Part shown: piece after piece, positions 42,909 through 52,329 of the stretch
How the letters are laid out: every line of letters starts with the position of its first letter
Position numbering within the stretch: position 1 is the stretch's first letter
NCBI RefSeq assembly: GCF_004135205.1
Contig: NZ_CP035490.1
Location: 6,067,501 to 6,131,500 of the forward strand
Direction: 5' to 3'
From: Hahella sp. KA22
Lineage (GTDB): Bacteria > Pseudomonadota > Gammaproteobacteria > Pseudomonadales > Oleiphilaceae
Length of the DNA: 64,000 nt
The notes under the pieces: model-generated
Seen by the model: only the letters and a program-made list of their open reading frames with translations
Databases searched by the model: none
Told to the model about the DNA's origin: nothing
Program-made: the position numbers and the translations under genes

Positions 42909-43658
42909 ATGCAACGAGCCTATCCGGAAAAACCCGAGCAGGTGTATTTTTTCGGCACCTGCCTCATTGATCTGTTCTACCCCGAAGCGGGTATGGCGGG
43001 CATTCAATTGCTGGAGCGCGAAGGCGTCAAGGTGGTCTATCCGCAACAGCAATCCTGCTGCGGCCAGCCCGCCTATAACTCAGGGTACGACAATGAGGCG
43101 CGCAAGGTGGCGGCGGCGCAAATCGCCTGTCTGGGAGAAGAACTGCCAATTGTAGTCCCTTCTGCTTCTTGCGCGGATATGTTCCGCCATCACTATACTG
43201 ACCTGTTCGCCGATACGCCCCTGCATAAACAGGCGCTGGAATTGGCTGCGCGCACCTACGAACTCACCGAATTTCTGGTGCATGTCTGTAAAATTCGCCT
43301 TGAGGATAATGGACCTGCCGCCACCGTGGCCATCCATAATTCCTGCAGCGCCCAGCGCGGTACGAAGACAGCGCAGGACGCCATCTCCCTGCTGCGCCAG
43401 ATGAGCAACGTAGCCATCGTACAACAGGAGCGCGCCTCCGAATGTTGCGGATTTGGCGGTACGTTCGCCGTGAAAGCGCCGGACATTTCCAATGCGATGG
43501 TGCAGGACAAATGCGACAACCTGCTCGCCACCGGCGCCAATGATCTGGTTTCTGGCGACTGCGGCTGTCTGATGAATATCAGCGGAGCCCTGGAAAAGCG
43601 CAAAGATAAGCTCCCGGCGCAGCATATCGCTTCCTTTATATGGGAGCGTACGCAATGA
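42909..43658 (+). CDS. lutA: L-lactate utilisation protein LutA/LldE (CCG-domain Fe-S protein)
   Basis: 249 residues. Two cysteine-rich CCG domains: QQSCCGQPAYNSGYDNEARK near residue 54 and ASECCGFGGTFAVKAPDISN near residue 180, with FFGTCLIDLF at the start, as in LutA/LldE. These motifs bind a [4Fe-4S] cluster, as in heterodisulfide reductase subunits. With LutB and LutC it forms an iron-sulfur L-lactate dehydrogenase feeding electrons to the respiratory chain. It overlaps lutB by 4 bp (ATGA). Repression by the PdhR-type regulator is likely. Confidence 0.93.
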   Translation: MQRAYPEKPEQVYFFGTCLIDLFYPEAGMAGIQLLEREGVKVVYPQQQSCCGQPAYNSGYDNEARKVAAAQIACLGEELPIVVPSASCADMFRHHYTDLFADTPLHKQALELAARTYELTEFLVHVCKIRLEDNGPAATVAIHNSCSAQRGTKTAQDAISLLRQMSNVAIVQQERASECCGFGGTFAVKAPDISNAMVQDKCDNLLATGANDLVSGDCGCLMNISGALEKRKDKLPAQHIASFIWERTQ

Positions 43659-45124
43659 GCCGCTTCGAGCCCGCCACGGTCAATCTTGAGTTCGACAAAC
43701 GCGTCGACGACGCCCTGCGAGACCAGGAACTGCGCGCTAATTTCCGCGGCGCCATGGACTTCCTGATGGGCAAACGCGCCGCCATGTTTCCTGACAAAGA
43801 AGACCTGGAAGCCTTACGCAGTCAAGGCGAAGCCATCCGCAATCGTTGTCTGAGCCAGCTGCCTGAGCTACTGGAGCAATTCGAGCAACGCTGTACGGAA
43901 AACGGCATACAGGTGCATTGGGCGGAAACTTCACAGGAGGCCAACGCCATCATTTTGGAGATCATGCACAAGCATGACGCCACCCGAATGGTGAAGGGCA
44001 AGTCCATGGCGTCGGAGGAGATTGGGCTCAATCATTTCCTGGCCGATCATGGCGTCGAGTGCCTGGAAACCGACATGGGCGAATACATCGTCCAACTGGC
44101 GGACGAAACGCCCTCACACATCATCATGCCCGCCATTCACAAGAACAAACAGCAGATCGCCCGCCTGTTCAACCAGAAAATAGACGGCATGGAATATAGT
44201 GAAGACGTCGACCGCCTGATCGGCATTGGCCGCGATGTGCTAAGGCAGAAGTTTTTCGAGGCGGAGGTGGGCCTTTCCGGCGTGAACTTCGCCGTAGCGG
44301 AAACCGGCACGCTCTGTCTGGTGGAAAACGAAGGTAATGGTCGCATGACCACCACGATTCCGCCTGTACATATCGCGCTTTGCGGGATTGAAAAAGTGGT
44401 TGAGTCGCTACAGGACATTCCTCCCCTGTTGCGCCTGCTTACCCGTTCAGCAACCGGGCAAGCCATCACCACTTATTTCAATATGATCAGTGGTCCACGC
44501 AAACCGGATGAAAAAGACGGACCGCAGGAGGTGCATGTCGTACTGCTGGATAACGGACGTTCGCGCATCTATGCAGATAAGCAACTGCAAGAGACTCTGC
44601 GCTGCATTCGTTGCGGCGCCTGTATGAATCACTGTCCGGTGTATACCCGTATCGGCGGCCATGCGTATGGAACCACTTATCCCGGCCCCATCGGCCAAGT
44701 AGTCTCGCCGCAGATTTGGGGGTTGCACACGGCGGGCGCCATCACCAAGGCCTGCTCCCTCAATGGCGCCTGTGGCGAAGCCTGCCCAGTCAAGATTCCA
44801 TTAGCGGACCTGATCCGTCGCTTGCGTTATGAATCCAACAACGACGAACCAACGACCGTACCCGCCCCAAGAGGCCAAGGCTCATTACGCAAACGCTCGG
44901 AAGCGGTTACCTGGAAGTTATGGGCGCTGCTGTCGCGCAAGCCCGGACTGTACAAACTGGCGCTACTGCTCGCTACCCGGCTGCGCGCGCTGACGCCAAA
45001 ACACATCGGTCCCTGGACCCTCTATCGCAGCGCTCCCAAACCCGCCGCGCGCTCGTTACATGAACTGGCGGCGCAGCGCTCTCAATCAAACGCGTCATCA
45101 CAGGAGCACGGTAGGAATGAGTAG
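43655..45124 (+). CDS. lutB: L-lactate utilisation protein LutB/LldF (ferredoxin-type Fe-S protein)
   Basis: 489 residues. N-terminal LUD domain (VKGKSMASEEIGLNHFLADH, AVAETGTLCLVENEGNGRMT) and a C-terminal pair of [4Fe-4S] motifs: CIRCGACMNHCPV (about 315-327) and CSLNGACGEACPV (about 366-378). This is the standard LutB/LldF layout. It starts at the ATG that overlaps the lutA stop and its own stop overlaps the lutC start by 8 bp, so the three are tightly coupled. It works with LutA and LutC in oxidising L-lactate to pyruvate. Confidence 0.94.
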   Translation: MSRFEPATVNLEFDKRVDDALRDQELRANFRGAMDFLMGKRAAMFPDKEDLEALRSQGEAIRNRCLSQLPELLEQFEQRCTENGIQVHWAETSQEANAIILEIMHKHDATRMVKGKSMASEEIGLNHFLADHGVECLETDMGEYIVQLADETPSHIIMPAIHKNKQQIARLFNQKIDGMEYSEDVDRLIGIGRDVLRQKFFEAEVGLSGVNFAVAETGTLCLVENEGNGRMTTTIPPVHIALCGIEKVVESLQDIPPLLRLLTRSATGQAITTYFNMISGPRKPDEKDGPQEVHVVLLDNGRSRIYADKQLQETLRCIRCGACMNHCPVYTRIGGHAYGTTYPGPIGQVVSPQIWGLHTAGAITKACSLNGACGEACPVKIPLADLIRRLRYESNNDEPTTVPAPRGQGSLRKRSEAVTWKLWALLSRKPGLYKLALLLATRLRALTPKHIGPWTLYRSAPKPAARSLHELAAQRSQSNASSQEHGRNE

Positions 45125-45797
45125 CCGCGAAGCCATCCTCAATCGTTTACGCACTTATCGTCAACCCAAGCCTTCCCAGCCCGCGCAGGACAGGGCCTCC
45201 GCCACGGCATCGGCGGCGCTCAGTATGGCGGAGAAAGTGCGCCTTTTTACCGAAAACCTGCATGCGGCGCACGCTGAAGTGATCACGGCGACACAAGAGG
45301 ATTGGGCGCAGCGCCTTTTGTCTCTGTGGCGGGAAACGGGCGTTCATAGCGTGACTTACTCCCCGAACACGCCACATGGAGCCAGCCTGAAATCTGCGGC
45401 CCCCGGGTTTCCCGAACTACAGCTTCACGCCTATGAGAGCCCTATCGAGAACTGTAAAGACGCGCTGTTCAACCACATCCAGGGAGGCTTTGGCGCCGCC
45501 ATGGCGGGCGTCGCCGAGACGGGAACCCTGATGGTGAAAACCGGCCCCGATGAGCCTCGCGCTCTGTCTTTGGTTCCCTCCACGCACAGCCTGATTATCC
45601 ACGCCAAAGACTTGTATGCGGATCTACCCGAAGCGTTTCATCAAACCCAAGTCGAATCCGCGTTGCCGACAAACCTGCTGCTTATCTCCGGCCCTTCCAA
45701 AACCGCAGACATTCAGCAGACGCTGGCTTACGGAGCCCATGGTCCCAAGCGACTTATCGTCGTTCTGATTGTTGCGGAGGAAAGCGATCGTGACTGA
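45117..45797 (+). CDS. lutC: L-lactate utilisation protein LutC/LldG
   Basis: 226 residues from the ATG at 45117 (MSSREAILNRLRTY). A LUD domain occupies the C-terminal two thirds, with GGFGAAMAGVAETGTLMVKT and LSLVPSTHSLIIHAKDL as its best-conserved parts. The family has no cluster cysteines of its own; this copy has one Cys (NCKDAL). It is the third subunit of the LutABC complex. It overlaps the next gene by 8 bp (GTGACTGA), so the D-lactate dehydrogenase is part of the same operon. Confidence 0.92.
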   Translation: MSSREAILNRLRTYRQPKPSQPAQDRASATASAALSMAEKVRLFTENLHAAHAEVITATQEDWAQRLLSLWRETGVHSVTYSPNTPHGASLKSAAPGFPELQLHAYESPIENCKDALFNHIQGGFGAAMAGVAETGTLMVKTGPDEPRALSLVPSTHSLIIHAKDLYADLPEAFHQTQVESALPTNLLLISGPSKTADIQQTLAYGAHGPKRLIVVLIVAEESDRD

Positions 45798-48630
45798 GTC
45801 CTTCACCCGCTTCTCTCAGGCGGTGCGCCAATTCATTCCCGCCGCCAGAGTGATCGACGATCCGCTGCGCCGTCTCGCCTATGGGACGGACGCCAGCTTT
45901 TATCGGTTGATTCCGCAACTGGTGTTGCGGGTGGAAAACGAAGACGAAGTCGTCCGCTTGTTGCAGGAGGCTGACACGCACCGTATTGCGCTAACCTTCA
46001 GAGCGGCGGGCACCAGCCTGTCGGGCCAGGCCGTAACGGACTCTGTCTTAGTGCAGCTGCAGGGCTGGCGCGAGCATCACATTGAAAATAACGGCGACCG
46101 CATTCGCCTGCAGCCCGGCGTGATCGGCGCTCACGCCAATCGCTATCTGGCGCCCTTTCAACGCAAGATCGGCCCTGACCCCGCGTCTATTAATGCAGCG
46201 AAAATCGGCGGCATCGCCGCCAACAACGCCAGCGGCATGTGCTGTGGAACCAAACAAAATAGTTATCACACCCTGGCGCATATTCGCGCCGTGATGGCGG
46301 ACGGAACTGTCCTGGATACTGCCGACGAGGGCTCCCGCAAGGCATTTGCGCAGACGCATGAAACGCTGTTGCGAGGCGTATCGAAACTGCGCGCGGAGAT
46401 TCTCGCCAAGCCCGAGCTGGCGGCGAAAATCCGACACAAGTATCGTCTGAAAAATACCACCGGTTACGGCATCAATGCGCTTCTGGACTTTACCGACCCG
46501 GTGGATATTCTGGCGCACTTGCTGATCGGTTCCGAAGGGACGCTGGGATTCATCTCATCCATTACTTACAACACCGTGGCGGATCATCCTGACAAAGCCA
46601 CCGCCCTGGTGTTTTTTCCAGACATCCATATCGCATGTCAGACGGTGTCGAAGTTAAAGACCTCCCCCGTGGCGGCGGTGGAGCTGATTGACCGACGCGG
46701 CCTTGCCTCTGTGCAGAGCAAGCCCGGCACGCCGGAGTTTGTGAGCGACCTGCCCCCTGGCGCGGCGGCGCTGTTGATTGAAACCCGCGCCGCTGACGCT
46801 TTGACGCTGGATACCCAGATCCAGCAGATTCAGCAACTGCTCAATGAGTTTTCACTGCTCAACCAAGTTCCTTTCAGCAAAGACCCTCATCATTGCGCGC
46901 AATTGTGGAACCTGCGCAAAGGCCTGTTTCCTGCACTGGGGGCCGCCCGGGACGTTGGTACGACGGTTATCATCGAAGACATCGCCTTTCCGATAGAGCA
47001 CTTGGCGGATGGCGTCCTGGAGTTGCAGCGCCTGTTCAACGAGTACGATTATCCTGACGCGCTGATTTTTGGCCACGCTCTGGAAGGGAACCTGCACTTT
47101 GTGTTTTCCCAGGAATTTTCCTCCGATCTCGCCATTGAACGTTATCGTGGACTGATGGATGCTGTGGCGCAGTTAGTGGCGGTGCGCTTTGGCGGCTCCC
47201 TGAAAGCTGAGCATGGCACAGGCCGTAATATGGCGCCGTTTGTTGAGCTGGAATGGGGCGTGGAAGCCTATGCTGTTATGCGTCGCATCAAAGAACTATT
47301 CGACCCCAAAGGCATACTCAACCCCGGCGTTATCATTAATGACGACCCGGAGGCGCATTTACGCCATCTCAAGCCGCTACCCGCCGCCGACCCGCTGGTA
47401 GATAAGTGTATCGAGTGTGGATTCTGCGAGCCCGCCTGCCCTTCTCGCGAACTAACCCTAACGCCGCGCCAGCGCATCGTCGCCTCCCGGGAAATCGCCC
47501 GCCTGCAGACAAGCGGAGAAGACGCCGAACAATTACGGACATTAATGGACGCTTATGACTACGCCGGTGACGACACTTGCGCCGCGTGCGGTCTATGCGC
47601 GCTAAGTTGCCCTGTGAGCATTAACACCGGCGATCTCACCCGCCTGCATCGCAAACAGAAAAACGCCGCGCAAGTTGGTAAAGCCCAATGGGCCGCCGAA
47701 CACTTTTCCACGCTAACTAAAGCCACACGCCTGGGGCTCGGCGGCGCTGACGCCATGCACCGGGTTTTAGGCGCAGGAGCAATGTCCACGTTAAGCGAGG
47801 CCGCGCGCAAAATAAGCGGCGAACGGATACCGCTCTGGCACCCCTACCTTCCCACCGCCGCCCATTCATGTCGGGCAGATGAAAAGGCGGCGGACGTAGT
47901 GTATTTCAGCAGTTGCGCTTCCCGTACGATGGGCCCTGCCCGGGGCGATGCGGAAACACGCTCTCTCACGGAAGCCTGTTTGCGCTTGTTGGAAAAAGCC
48001 GGCTTTCAGGTTCGCTTCCCGTCCAATATCGGCCAACTTTGCTGTGGCCTGCCCTTCGCCAGCAAAGGTTTTCCCGACAGCGCCCAGCATAAGGCCGAAG
48101 AGTTGGCGCAAGCGCTGCTGGCGTCCAGTGAAGGCGGGCGACTCCCTATCTTTTGCGACGCCAGCCCATGCACACAGAAATTGAAGGAAGCGATTGAACA
48201 AACCGATGCCGGGAAGAAATTAAAGATTTACGATTCCGTCGAGTTTATTCACGACTACGTGCTCGATCGCCTGAGTATTCAAAAAGAAGATGCGCCCATC
48301 GCCATTCATGTCACCTGCAGCGCGCAAAGAATGGGGATTGGCGACAAGCTCCTGGCGATCGCCAAACGCTGCAGTCATCAAGTGGTGACGCCGGAACATA
48401 TCACCTGCTGCGGATTCGCCGGCGACAGGGGCTTCAGTCACCCCGAATTGAACGCGTCTGCCTTGGCGCCGCTGAAAGCGCAAGTACAGGAAAAAGGATG
48501 CGGTGAAGGCTTCTCGAATAGCCGTAGCTGCGAAATCGGCTTATCACTGCATGCGGGAGTGCACTATCACAGCATTGTTTATCTGGTGGACAGAGTCAGC
48601 GAAAAATTGGCGGGGGCGGCAAGGGTGTAA
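45790..48630 (+). CDS. FAD/Fe-S D-lactate dehydrogenase (GlcD-GlcF-type fusion)
   Basis: 946 residues from a GTG with GGAGG 8 bp upstream. The N-terminal half is an FAD-binding PCMH domain plus FAD-oxidase C domain (LTFRAAGTSLSGQAVTDSVL; GGIAANNASGMCCGTKQNSY; LIGSEGTLGFISSITYN; GHALEGNLHF). Then come two ferredoxin-type motifs, CIECGFCEPACPS (about 540) and CAACGLCALSCPV (about 602), and two CCG domains (QLCCGLPFASKGFP; ITCCGFAGDRGFSHPE). This layout matches the Dld-II/YdiJ class of D-2-hydroxyacid dehydrogenases. The operon context favours D-lactate. It would complement LutABC, so both lactate isomers can be oxidised. Confidence 0.9.
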   Translation: MTESFTRFSQAVRQFIPAARVIDDPLRRLAYGTDASFYRLIPQLVLRVENEDEVVRLLQEADTHRIALTFRAAGTSLSGQAVTDSVLVQLQGWREHHIENNGDRIRLQPGVIGAHANRYLAPFQRKIGPDPASINAAKIGGIAANNASGMCCGTKQNSYHTLAHIRAVMADGTVLDTADEGSRKAFAQTHETLLRGVSKLRAEILAKPELAAKIRHKYRLKNTTGYGINALLDFTDPVDILAHLLIGSEGTLGFISSITYNTVADHPDKATALVFFPDIHIACQTVSKLKTSPVAAVELIDRRGLASVQSKPGTPEFVSDLPPGAAALLIETRAADALTLDTQIQQIQQLLNEFSLLNQVPFSKDPHHCAQLWNLRKGLFPALGAARDVGTTVIIEDIAFPIEHLADGVLELQRLFNEYDYPDALIFGHALEGNLHFVFSQEFSSDLAIERYRGLMDAVAQLVAVRFGGSLKAEHGTGRNMAPFVELEWGVEAYAVMRRIKELFDPKGILNPGVIINDDPEAHLRHLKPLPAADPLVDKCIECGFCEPACPSRELTLTPRQRIVASREIARLQTSGEDAEQLRTLMDAYDYAGDDTCAACGLCALSCPVSINTGDLTRLHRKQKNAAQVGKAQWAAEHFSTLTKATRLGLGGADAMHRVLGAGAMSTLSEAARKISGERIPLWHPYLPTAAHSCRADEKAADVVYFSSCASRTMGPARGDAETRSLTEACLRLLEKAGFQVRFPSNIGQLCCGLPFASKGFPDSAQHKAEELAQALLASSEGGRLPIFCDASPCTQKLKEAIEQTDAGKKLKIYDSVEFIHDYVLDRLSIQKEDAPIAIHVTCSAQRMGIGDKLLAIAKRCSHQVVTPEHITCCGFAGDRGFSHPELNASALAPLKAQVQEKGCGEGFSNSRSCEIGLSLHAGVHYHSIVYLVDRVSEKLAGAARV

Positions 48631-48632
48631 AA

Positions 48633-48974
48633 CTACGCATGCCCATTGGCGTAATCGTTAAGGAAGTGGGCGGTTTCATCGTCGATATCGGTGATCTCCA
48701 CGCCAACCAGATAGGACGATGTGCGCACGACGACGTGTCGCACGATCACTGACGCAATACTTTCCCAACGTTTGGCGTGATGCACGATCTCGACTTTCAT
48801 GATTAAGGTCGCCCCGACGGGAACGGGGACAGGAAACTCAAACAGGTAACCATGGGCGGAGACATTATCGATTTTGCCCATGTACATCTTTTTGTCGGGG
48901 GTTTTGACTATCGTTCGCCATGACGCGTTCCGCCTGGGACTGCGTCGTCCATCATGCTCAGGAGCATCGCTCAT
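48633..48974 (-). CDS. PilZ-domain protein
   Basis: 113 residues from the ATG at 48974 with GGAG 6 bp upstream. It carries the PilZ c-di-GMP signature: RRSPRRNASW (RxxxR) near residue 9 and DNVSAHGYLF ([DN]xSxxG, a clean match) near residue 37, with the beta-barrel strands in between. It is a single-domain PilZ protein, so it likely acts as a c-di-GMP-responsive adaptor on motility or surface attachment. It is convergent with the D-lactate dehydrogenase gene, 2 bp away. The target is unknown. Confidence 0.88.
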   Translation of the reverse strand: MSDAPEHDGRRSPRRNASWRTIVKTPDKKMYMGKIDNVSAHGYLFEFPVPVPVGATLIMKVEIVHHAKRWESIASVIVRHVVVRTSSYLVGVEITDIDDETAHFLNDYANGHA

Positions 48975-49234
48975 CGCATTCTCCGGTTTCGCCAGCTTAG
49001 TGGGATGTCGCAATACCGGCGCATGAACTCCATTCTCGGGTCTGTCGCTCCAGCCCCCGAGTCGCGCCTTAGCCTTTTCTTATCGAGCCTGCATATACTA
49101 AAGATTAGCAGACCCTACGCCAACGCCAATTCAGTGCTAACTTGATTTGTATCGGGTTAAGCGCGCGGATGATCGGACACAATGTCCCCTACGTCATTGA
49201 TCGGTGAATCCGCGCCAGCGACACAGGGGGAGTA

Positions 49235-50368
49235 GTGAAAAAGGCTTTGATAACGCTGATTGCCGCGGCGTTGATACTCGGGCTGGGCTATTGGAAATGG
49301 CGTCCGCAACCTTTGCCTGTTTCCTTGCATACGCTCAGCAAAGGCTCAGTGGAAAGCACCGTAGCCAATACTCGCGCCGGCGCCGTGCGCGCCTGTCAGC
49401 GCTCCAAACTCTCCATGCCGACTGGCGGCGCGGTATCCGCCCTCCACGTTAAGGCGGGGGACAGAGTCGAATCCGGGCAACTGCTGTTGGAGCTTTGGAA
49501 CAAGGATCTGCGCGCGCTCTATGATCAGGCCCGCGCCGGATTATCCGTCGCCGAGCGGAAAAAGGCGGAGGTCTGTTTCGGCGCCGAGCGGGACCAGCGT
49601 GAGCTGCAACGCCAACAGACCCTGGCCAGCAAGAAATTATCCTCCGAAGATATTCTGGACGCCGCCCGCACCCAGGCGGGAATGTCCGCCCTCGCCTGTA
49701 AGGCCGCCGCGGCGCAGATTGAAGAAAGCCAGGCTGTCGTAGCGCTGCAGTCCGCCCAATTGGAGCGCAGCGCGTTACGGGCGCCGTTCAGCGGCGTCGT
49801 TGCGGAAATCAATGGGGAAATTGGCGAATACGTAACGCCTTCTCCACCCGGCGTTCCCACTCCCCCCGCCGTCGACCTGATAGACGACAGTTGTCTGTAT
49901 GTGCGCGCCCCCATAGATGAAGTCGACACGGCGCGCATCAAGGTCGGCATGCCTGCGCGCGTGACGCTGGACGCCTTTCGCGGCCGTGCGCTGCAGGCGG
50001 TGGTGACGCGGGTCGCGCCCTATGTGCAGGAGTACGAAAAGCAGGCGCGCACCGTCGATGTGGAAGTGGAAATCAGCGAATTTCCCAAGGACATGAATTT
50101 ACTGGTGGGCTACAGCGCGGACATTGAGATCATCATCGATAGCCGGGAAAACGCATTGCGTATCCCTACCGAGATGATTCTGGAAGGCGACGCCGTCCTG
50201 AAATTCGACCCGAACGACCGCAGCCTGCATAAAGTCGCCTTCCAGGGCGGCATCGGCAACTGGGTGTACACAGAGGTTGTAAGCGGCCTGAACGAAGGCG
50301 ATCGCGTCCTCTCCGCACTCGATCAGGAAGGGGCGGAAGATGGCGTGCAGGTGCGCCCGCAACCATGA
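49235..50368 (+). CDS. HlyD/MacA-family periplasmic adaptor
   Basis: 377 residues. Signal-anchor at residues 3-20 (KALITLIAAALILGLGYW), then two lipoyl half-motifs (SMPTGGAVSALHVKAGDRVE about 63-82, and LRAPFSGVVAEINGEIGEYV about 182-201) flanking a coiled coil (RDQRELQRQQTLASKKLSSE) and a beta-barrel part (VRAPIDEVDTARIKVGMPAR). Typical of adaptors linking an inner-membrane ABC pump to an outer-membrane channel. The start is a GTG after AGGGGG. It shares 4 bp with the ATPase gene and belongs to a four-gene operon. Confidence 0.85.
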   Translation: MKKALITLIAAALILGLGYWKWRPQPLPVSLHTLSKGSVESTVANTRAGAVRACQRSKLSMPTGGAVSALHVKAGDRVESGQLLLELWNKDLRALYDQARAGLSVAERKKAEVCFGAERDQRELQRQQTLASKKLSSEDILDAARTQAGMSALACKAAAAQIEESQAVVALQSAQLERSALRAPFSGVVAEINGEIGEYVTPSPPGVPTPPAVDLIDDSCLYVRAPIDEVDTARIKVGMPARVTLDAFRGRALQAVVTRVAPYVQEYEKQARTVDVEVEISEFPKDMNLLVGYSADIEIIIDSRENALRIPTEMILEGDAVLKFDPNDRSLHKVAFQGGIGNWVYTEVVSGLNEGDRVLSALDQEGAEDGVQVRPQP

Positions 50369-51111
50369 GCGTCGCGAACCGTTCGTCAACGCCCCCAGAC
50401 CAGTCAAAGTCGGCGGCGCCTGTCGTCGCCTTGCATGAGATCAATCGGCATTTCCAACTTGGCGAACAGACCGTCAAAGCTCTGGATGCAGTCAGTCTGG
50501 AACTGCTGGCCGGAGACTATGTCTCCGTCATGGGACCTTCCGGCTCCGGTAAGTCGACCCTGTTGAATATACTCGGATTACTGGATCGACCAGACGCCGG
50601 CGCCTATTTGTTGAACGGAGAGCCCACCCAGGATCTCAGCGAGGAAAAGCGGGCGCGTTTGCGGCAACAGAATATCGGATTCGTGTTTCAGTCCTATCAT
50701 CTTATCCCCCGCATGAGCGCACGGGAAAATATTGAATTGCCACTGGTTCTCGCCGGCGCAGCGCCCAAAGAACGCACACGTATGGTGTCCGAGATGCTCG
50801 AACGACTGGGCCTGACCGCTCGCGCCAATCACCTGCCCAATCAGTTGTCCGGCGGGCAACGACAACGGGTCGCCATCGGCAGAGCCATCATCATGAAGCC
50901 CAAGCTGCTCCTCGCGGATGAGCCAACAGGAAACCTGGACACCCAGTCCGGCGCTGACGTCGTAACTTTGTTGGAAGAGTTGAACGCTCAGGGCATTACT
51001 CTGGTGGTGGTCACTCACGATGTCGAGCTGGGCAAACGCGCCAAACGTCAGCTGCGAATGGTGGACGGCCGCATTCAGAGCGACCTGCGCCAAAGCAACA
51101 CAGGCGCTTAA
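50365..51111 (+). CDS. ABC transporter ATPase, MacB/LolD type
   Basis: 248 residues. Walker A GPSGSGKSTL (about 57-66), Q-loop FVFQSYHLIPRMSARENIEL, signature LSGGQRQRVAIGRA, Walker B LLLADEPTGNLD, H-loop VVVTHD. This is the MacB/LolD subfamily, whose LDRPDAGAYL and EPTGNLD motifs are diagnostic. It powers a mechanotransmission complex rather than a classical importer. It overlaps the adaptor gene by 4 bp and is 2 bp ahead of the first permease. Confidence 0.92.
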   Translation: MSVANRSSTPPDQSKSAAPVVALHEINRHFQLGEQTVKALDAVSLELLAGDYVSVMGPSGSGKSTLLNILGLLDRPDAGAYLLNGEPTQDLSEEKRARLRQQNIGFVFQSYHLIPRMSARENIELPLVLAGAAPKERTRMVSEMLERLGLTARANHLPNQLSGGQRQRVAIGRAIIMKPKLLLADEPTGNLDTQSGADVVTLLEELNAQGITLVVVTHDVELGKRAKRQLRMVDGRIQSDLRQSNTGA

Positions 51112-51113
51112 GC

Positions 51114-52328
51114 ATGCGCGCCGTGGACCTAGCGCGCTTCAACATCCAGGTCATGGTCGGACACCGTTTCCGCACACTGATGCTGATGATCGCACTCATC
51201 ATTGGCGTAGCGGCGGTCAACCTGCTGACCGGGCTTGGAGAAGGCGCGCGCCTGTTTGTCTTGGGCGAGTTCAGCTTTCTCGGTAAAAATACGCTGATCA
51301 TCATGCCCGGCAAGAAAGAGACCACTGGCGGCATGCCTCCCATAACAGGTGAAGCCCCACGGGATCTAACTTTGGAGGACATGCAGGCTCTGACGCGGCT
51401 TTCCGCTATCAACCACGCGGCGCCGCTTATCGCAGGTATGGCGGAGCTGTCCTATCAAAGCCGACTGCGGGAAAGTTTTGTGGTGGGAACCACCCATGAC
51501 TTCTTTGCAATCCGCAAGCTGAGCCTGTTGCAAGGACGGGCGTTGCCGCCGGGAAATCCGACCTTCGCCGATGCAGTCTGCGTGCTGGGGCAAACACTTA
51601 AACGAGAACTCTTCGGCCCTGAGCCCGCTCTAGGCCAATGGGTGCGCGCCGGCGATCGTCGCTTTCGGGTTATAGGCATTCTGGAAGGCAAAGGCGTCGC
51701 CATGGGCCTGAACTTTGATGAAGCCATGCTGATCCCCGTCGCCAGCGCCCAGATGCTATTCAACCAGGAAGGGTTATTTCGACTGTTTGCGGAAGTCCGC
51801 TCCGAACGCGAATTGACGCCTACTCGCAACACCATTCTCAGCATCATCAAGGAAAGACACGACGGCGAGGAAGACATCACACTGATCACGCAAGACGCGT
51901 TACTGTCTTCCTTCGATGAAATTCTGCGCACACTGACGTTGGCGGTAGGCGGCATCGCCGGGATCAGTCTGGCTGTGGCGGGTGTGCTGATTATGAATGT
52001 CATGCTGATCAGCGTCAGTCAACGCACAGCGGAAATAGGACTGCTGAAAGCGCTTGGGGCCAGCGCCGCCACCGTCCGCCGGTTATTTCTCAGTGAGGCG
52101 CTATTGCTGGCGATAATCGGCAGTCTGATCGGGCTCTTGATAAGCGAATCCTTGTTGGCGGCGGGCCGTCTGCTCTACGACCAGATTCCATTGGGCTCGC
52201 CAGTATGGGTGAAGATTGCGGCGGTAGGCGTTGCGATTGTCACCGCTCTGCTATTCGCCTATCTGCCCGCACGCAAGGCCGCCGCCCTGGCGCCCGTCGA
52301 AGCGCTGACGCACAAGCAAGGTCCCTGA
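51114..52328 (+). CDS. ABC transporter permease, MacB-like (first of two)
   Basis: 404 residues. One N-terminal helix (LMLMIALIIGVAAVNLLTGL, about 23-42), a large periplasmic domain of the MacB_PCD type, and three C-terminal helices of the FtsX fold (LAVGGIAGISLAVAGVLIMN, RLFLSEALLLAIIGSLIGLL and a last one ending PARKAAALAPVEAL). It keeps the ERTAEIGLLKALGAS-like coupling helix (SQRTAEIGLLKALGASAATV). It has no fused ATPase domain. It presumably pairs with the next permease as a heterodimer. Confidence 0.87.
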   Translation: MRAVDLARFNIQVMVGHRFRTLMLMIALIIGVAAVNLLTGLGEGARLFVLGEFSFLGKNTLIIMPGKKETTGGMPPITGEAPRDLTLEDMQALTRLSAINHAAPLIAGMAELSYQSRLRESFVVGTTHDFFAIRKLSLLQGRALPPGNPTFADAVCVLGQTLKRELFGPEPALGQWVRAGDRRFRVIGILEGKGVAMGLNFDEAMLIPVASAQMLFNQEGLFRLFAEVRSERELTPTRNTILSIIKERHDGEEDITLITQDALLSSFDEILRTLTLAVGGIAGISLAVAGVLIMNVMLISVSQRTAEIGLLKALGASAATVRRLFLSEALLLAIIGSLIGLLISESLLAAGRLLYDQIPLGSPVWVKIAAVGVAIVTALLFAYLPARKAAALAPVEALTHKQGP

Positions 52329-52329
52329 T

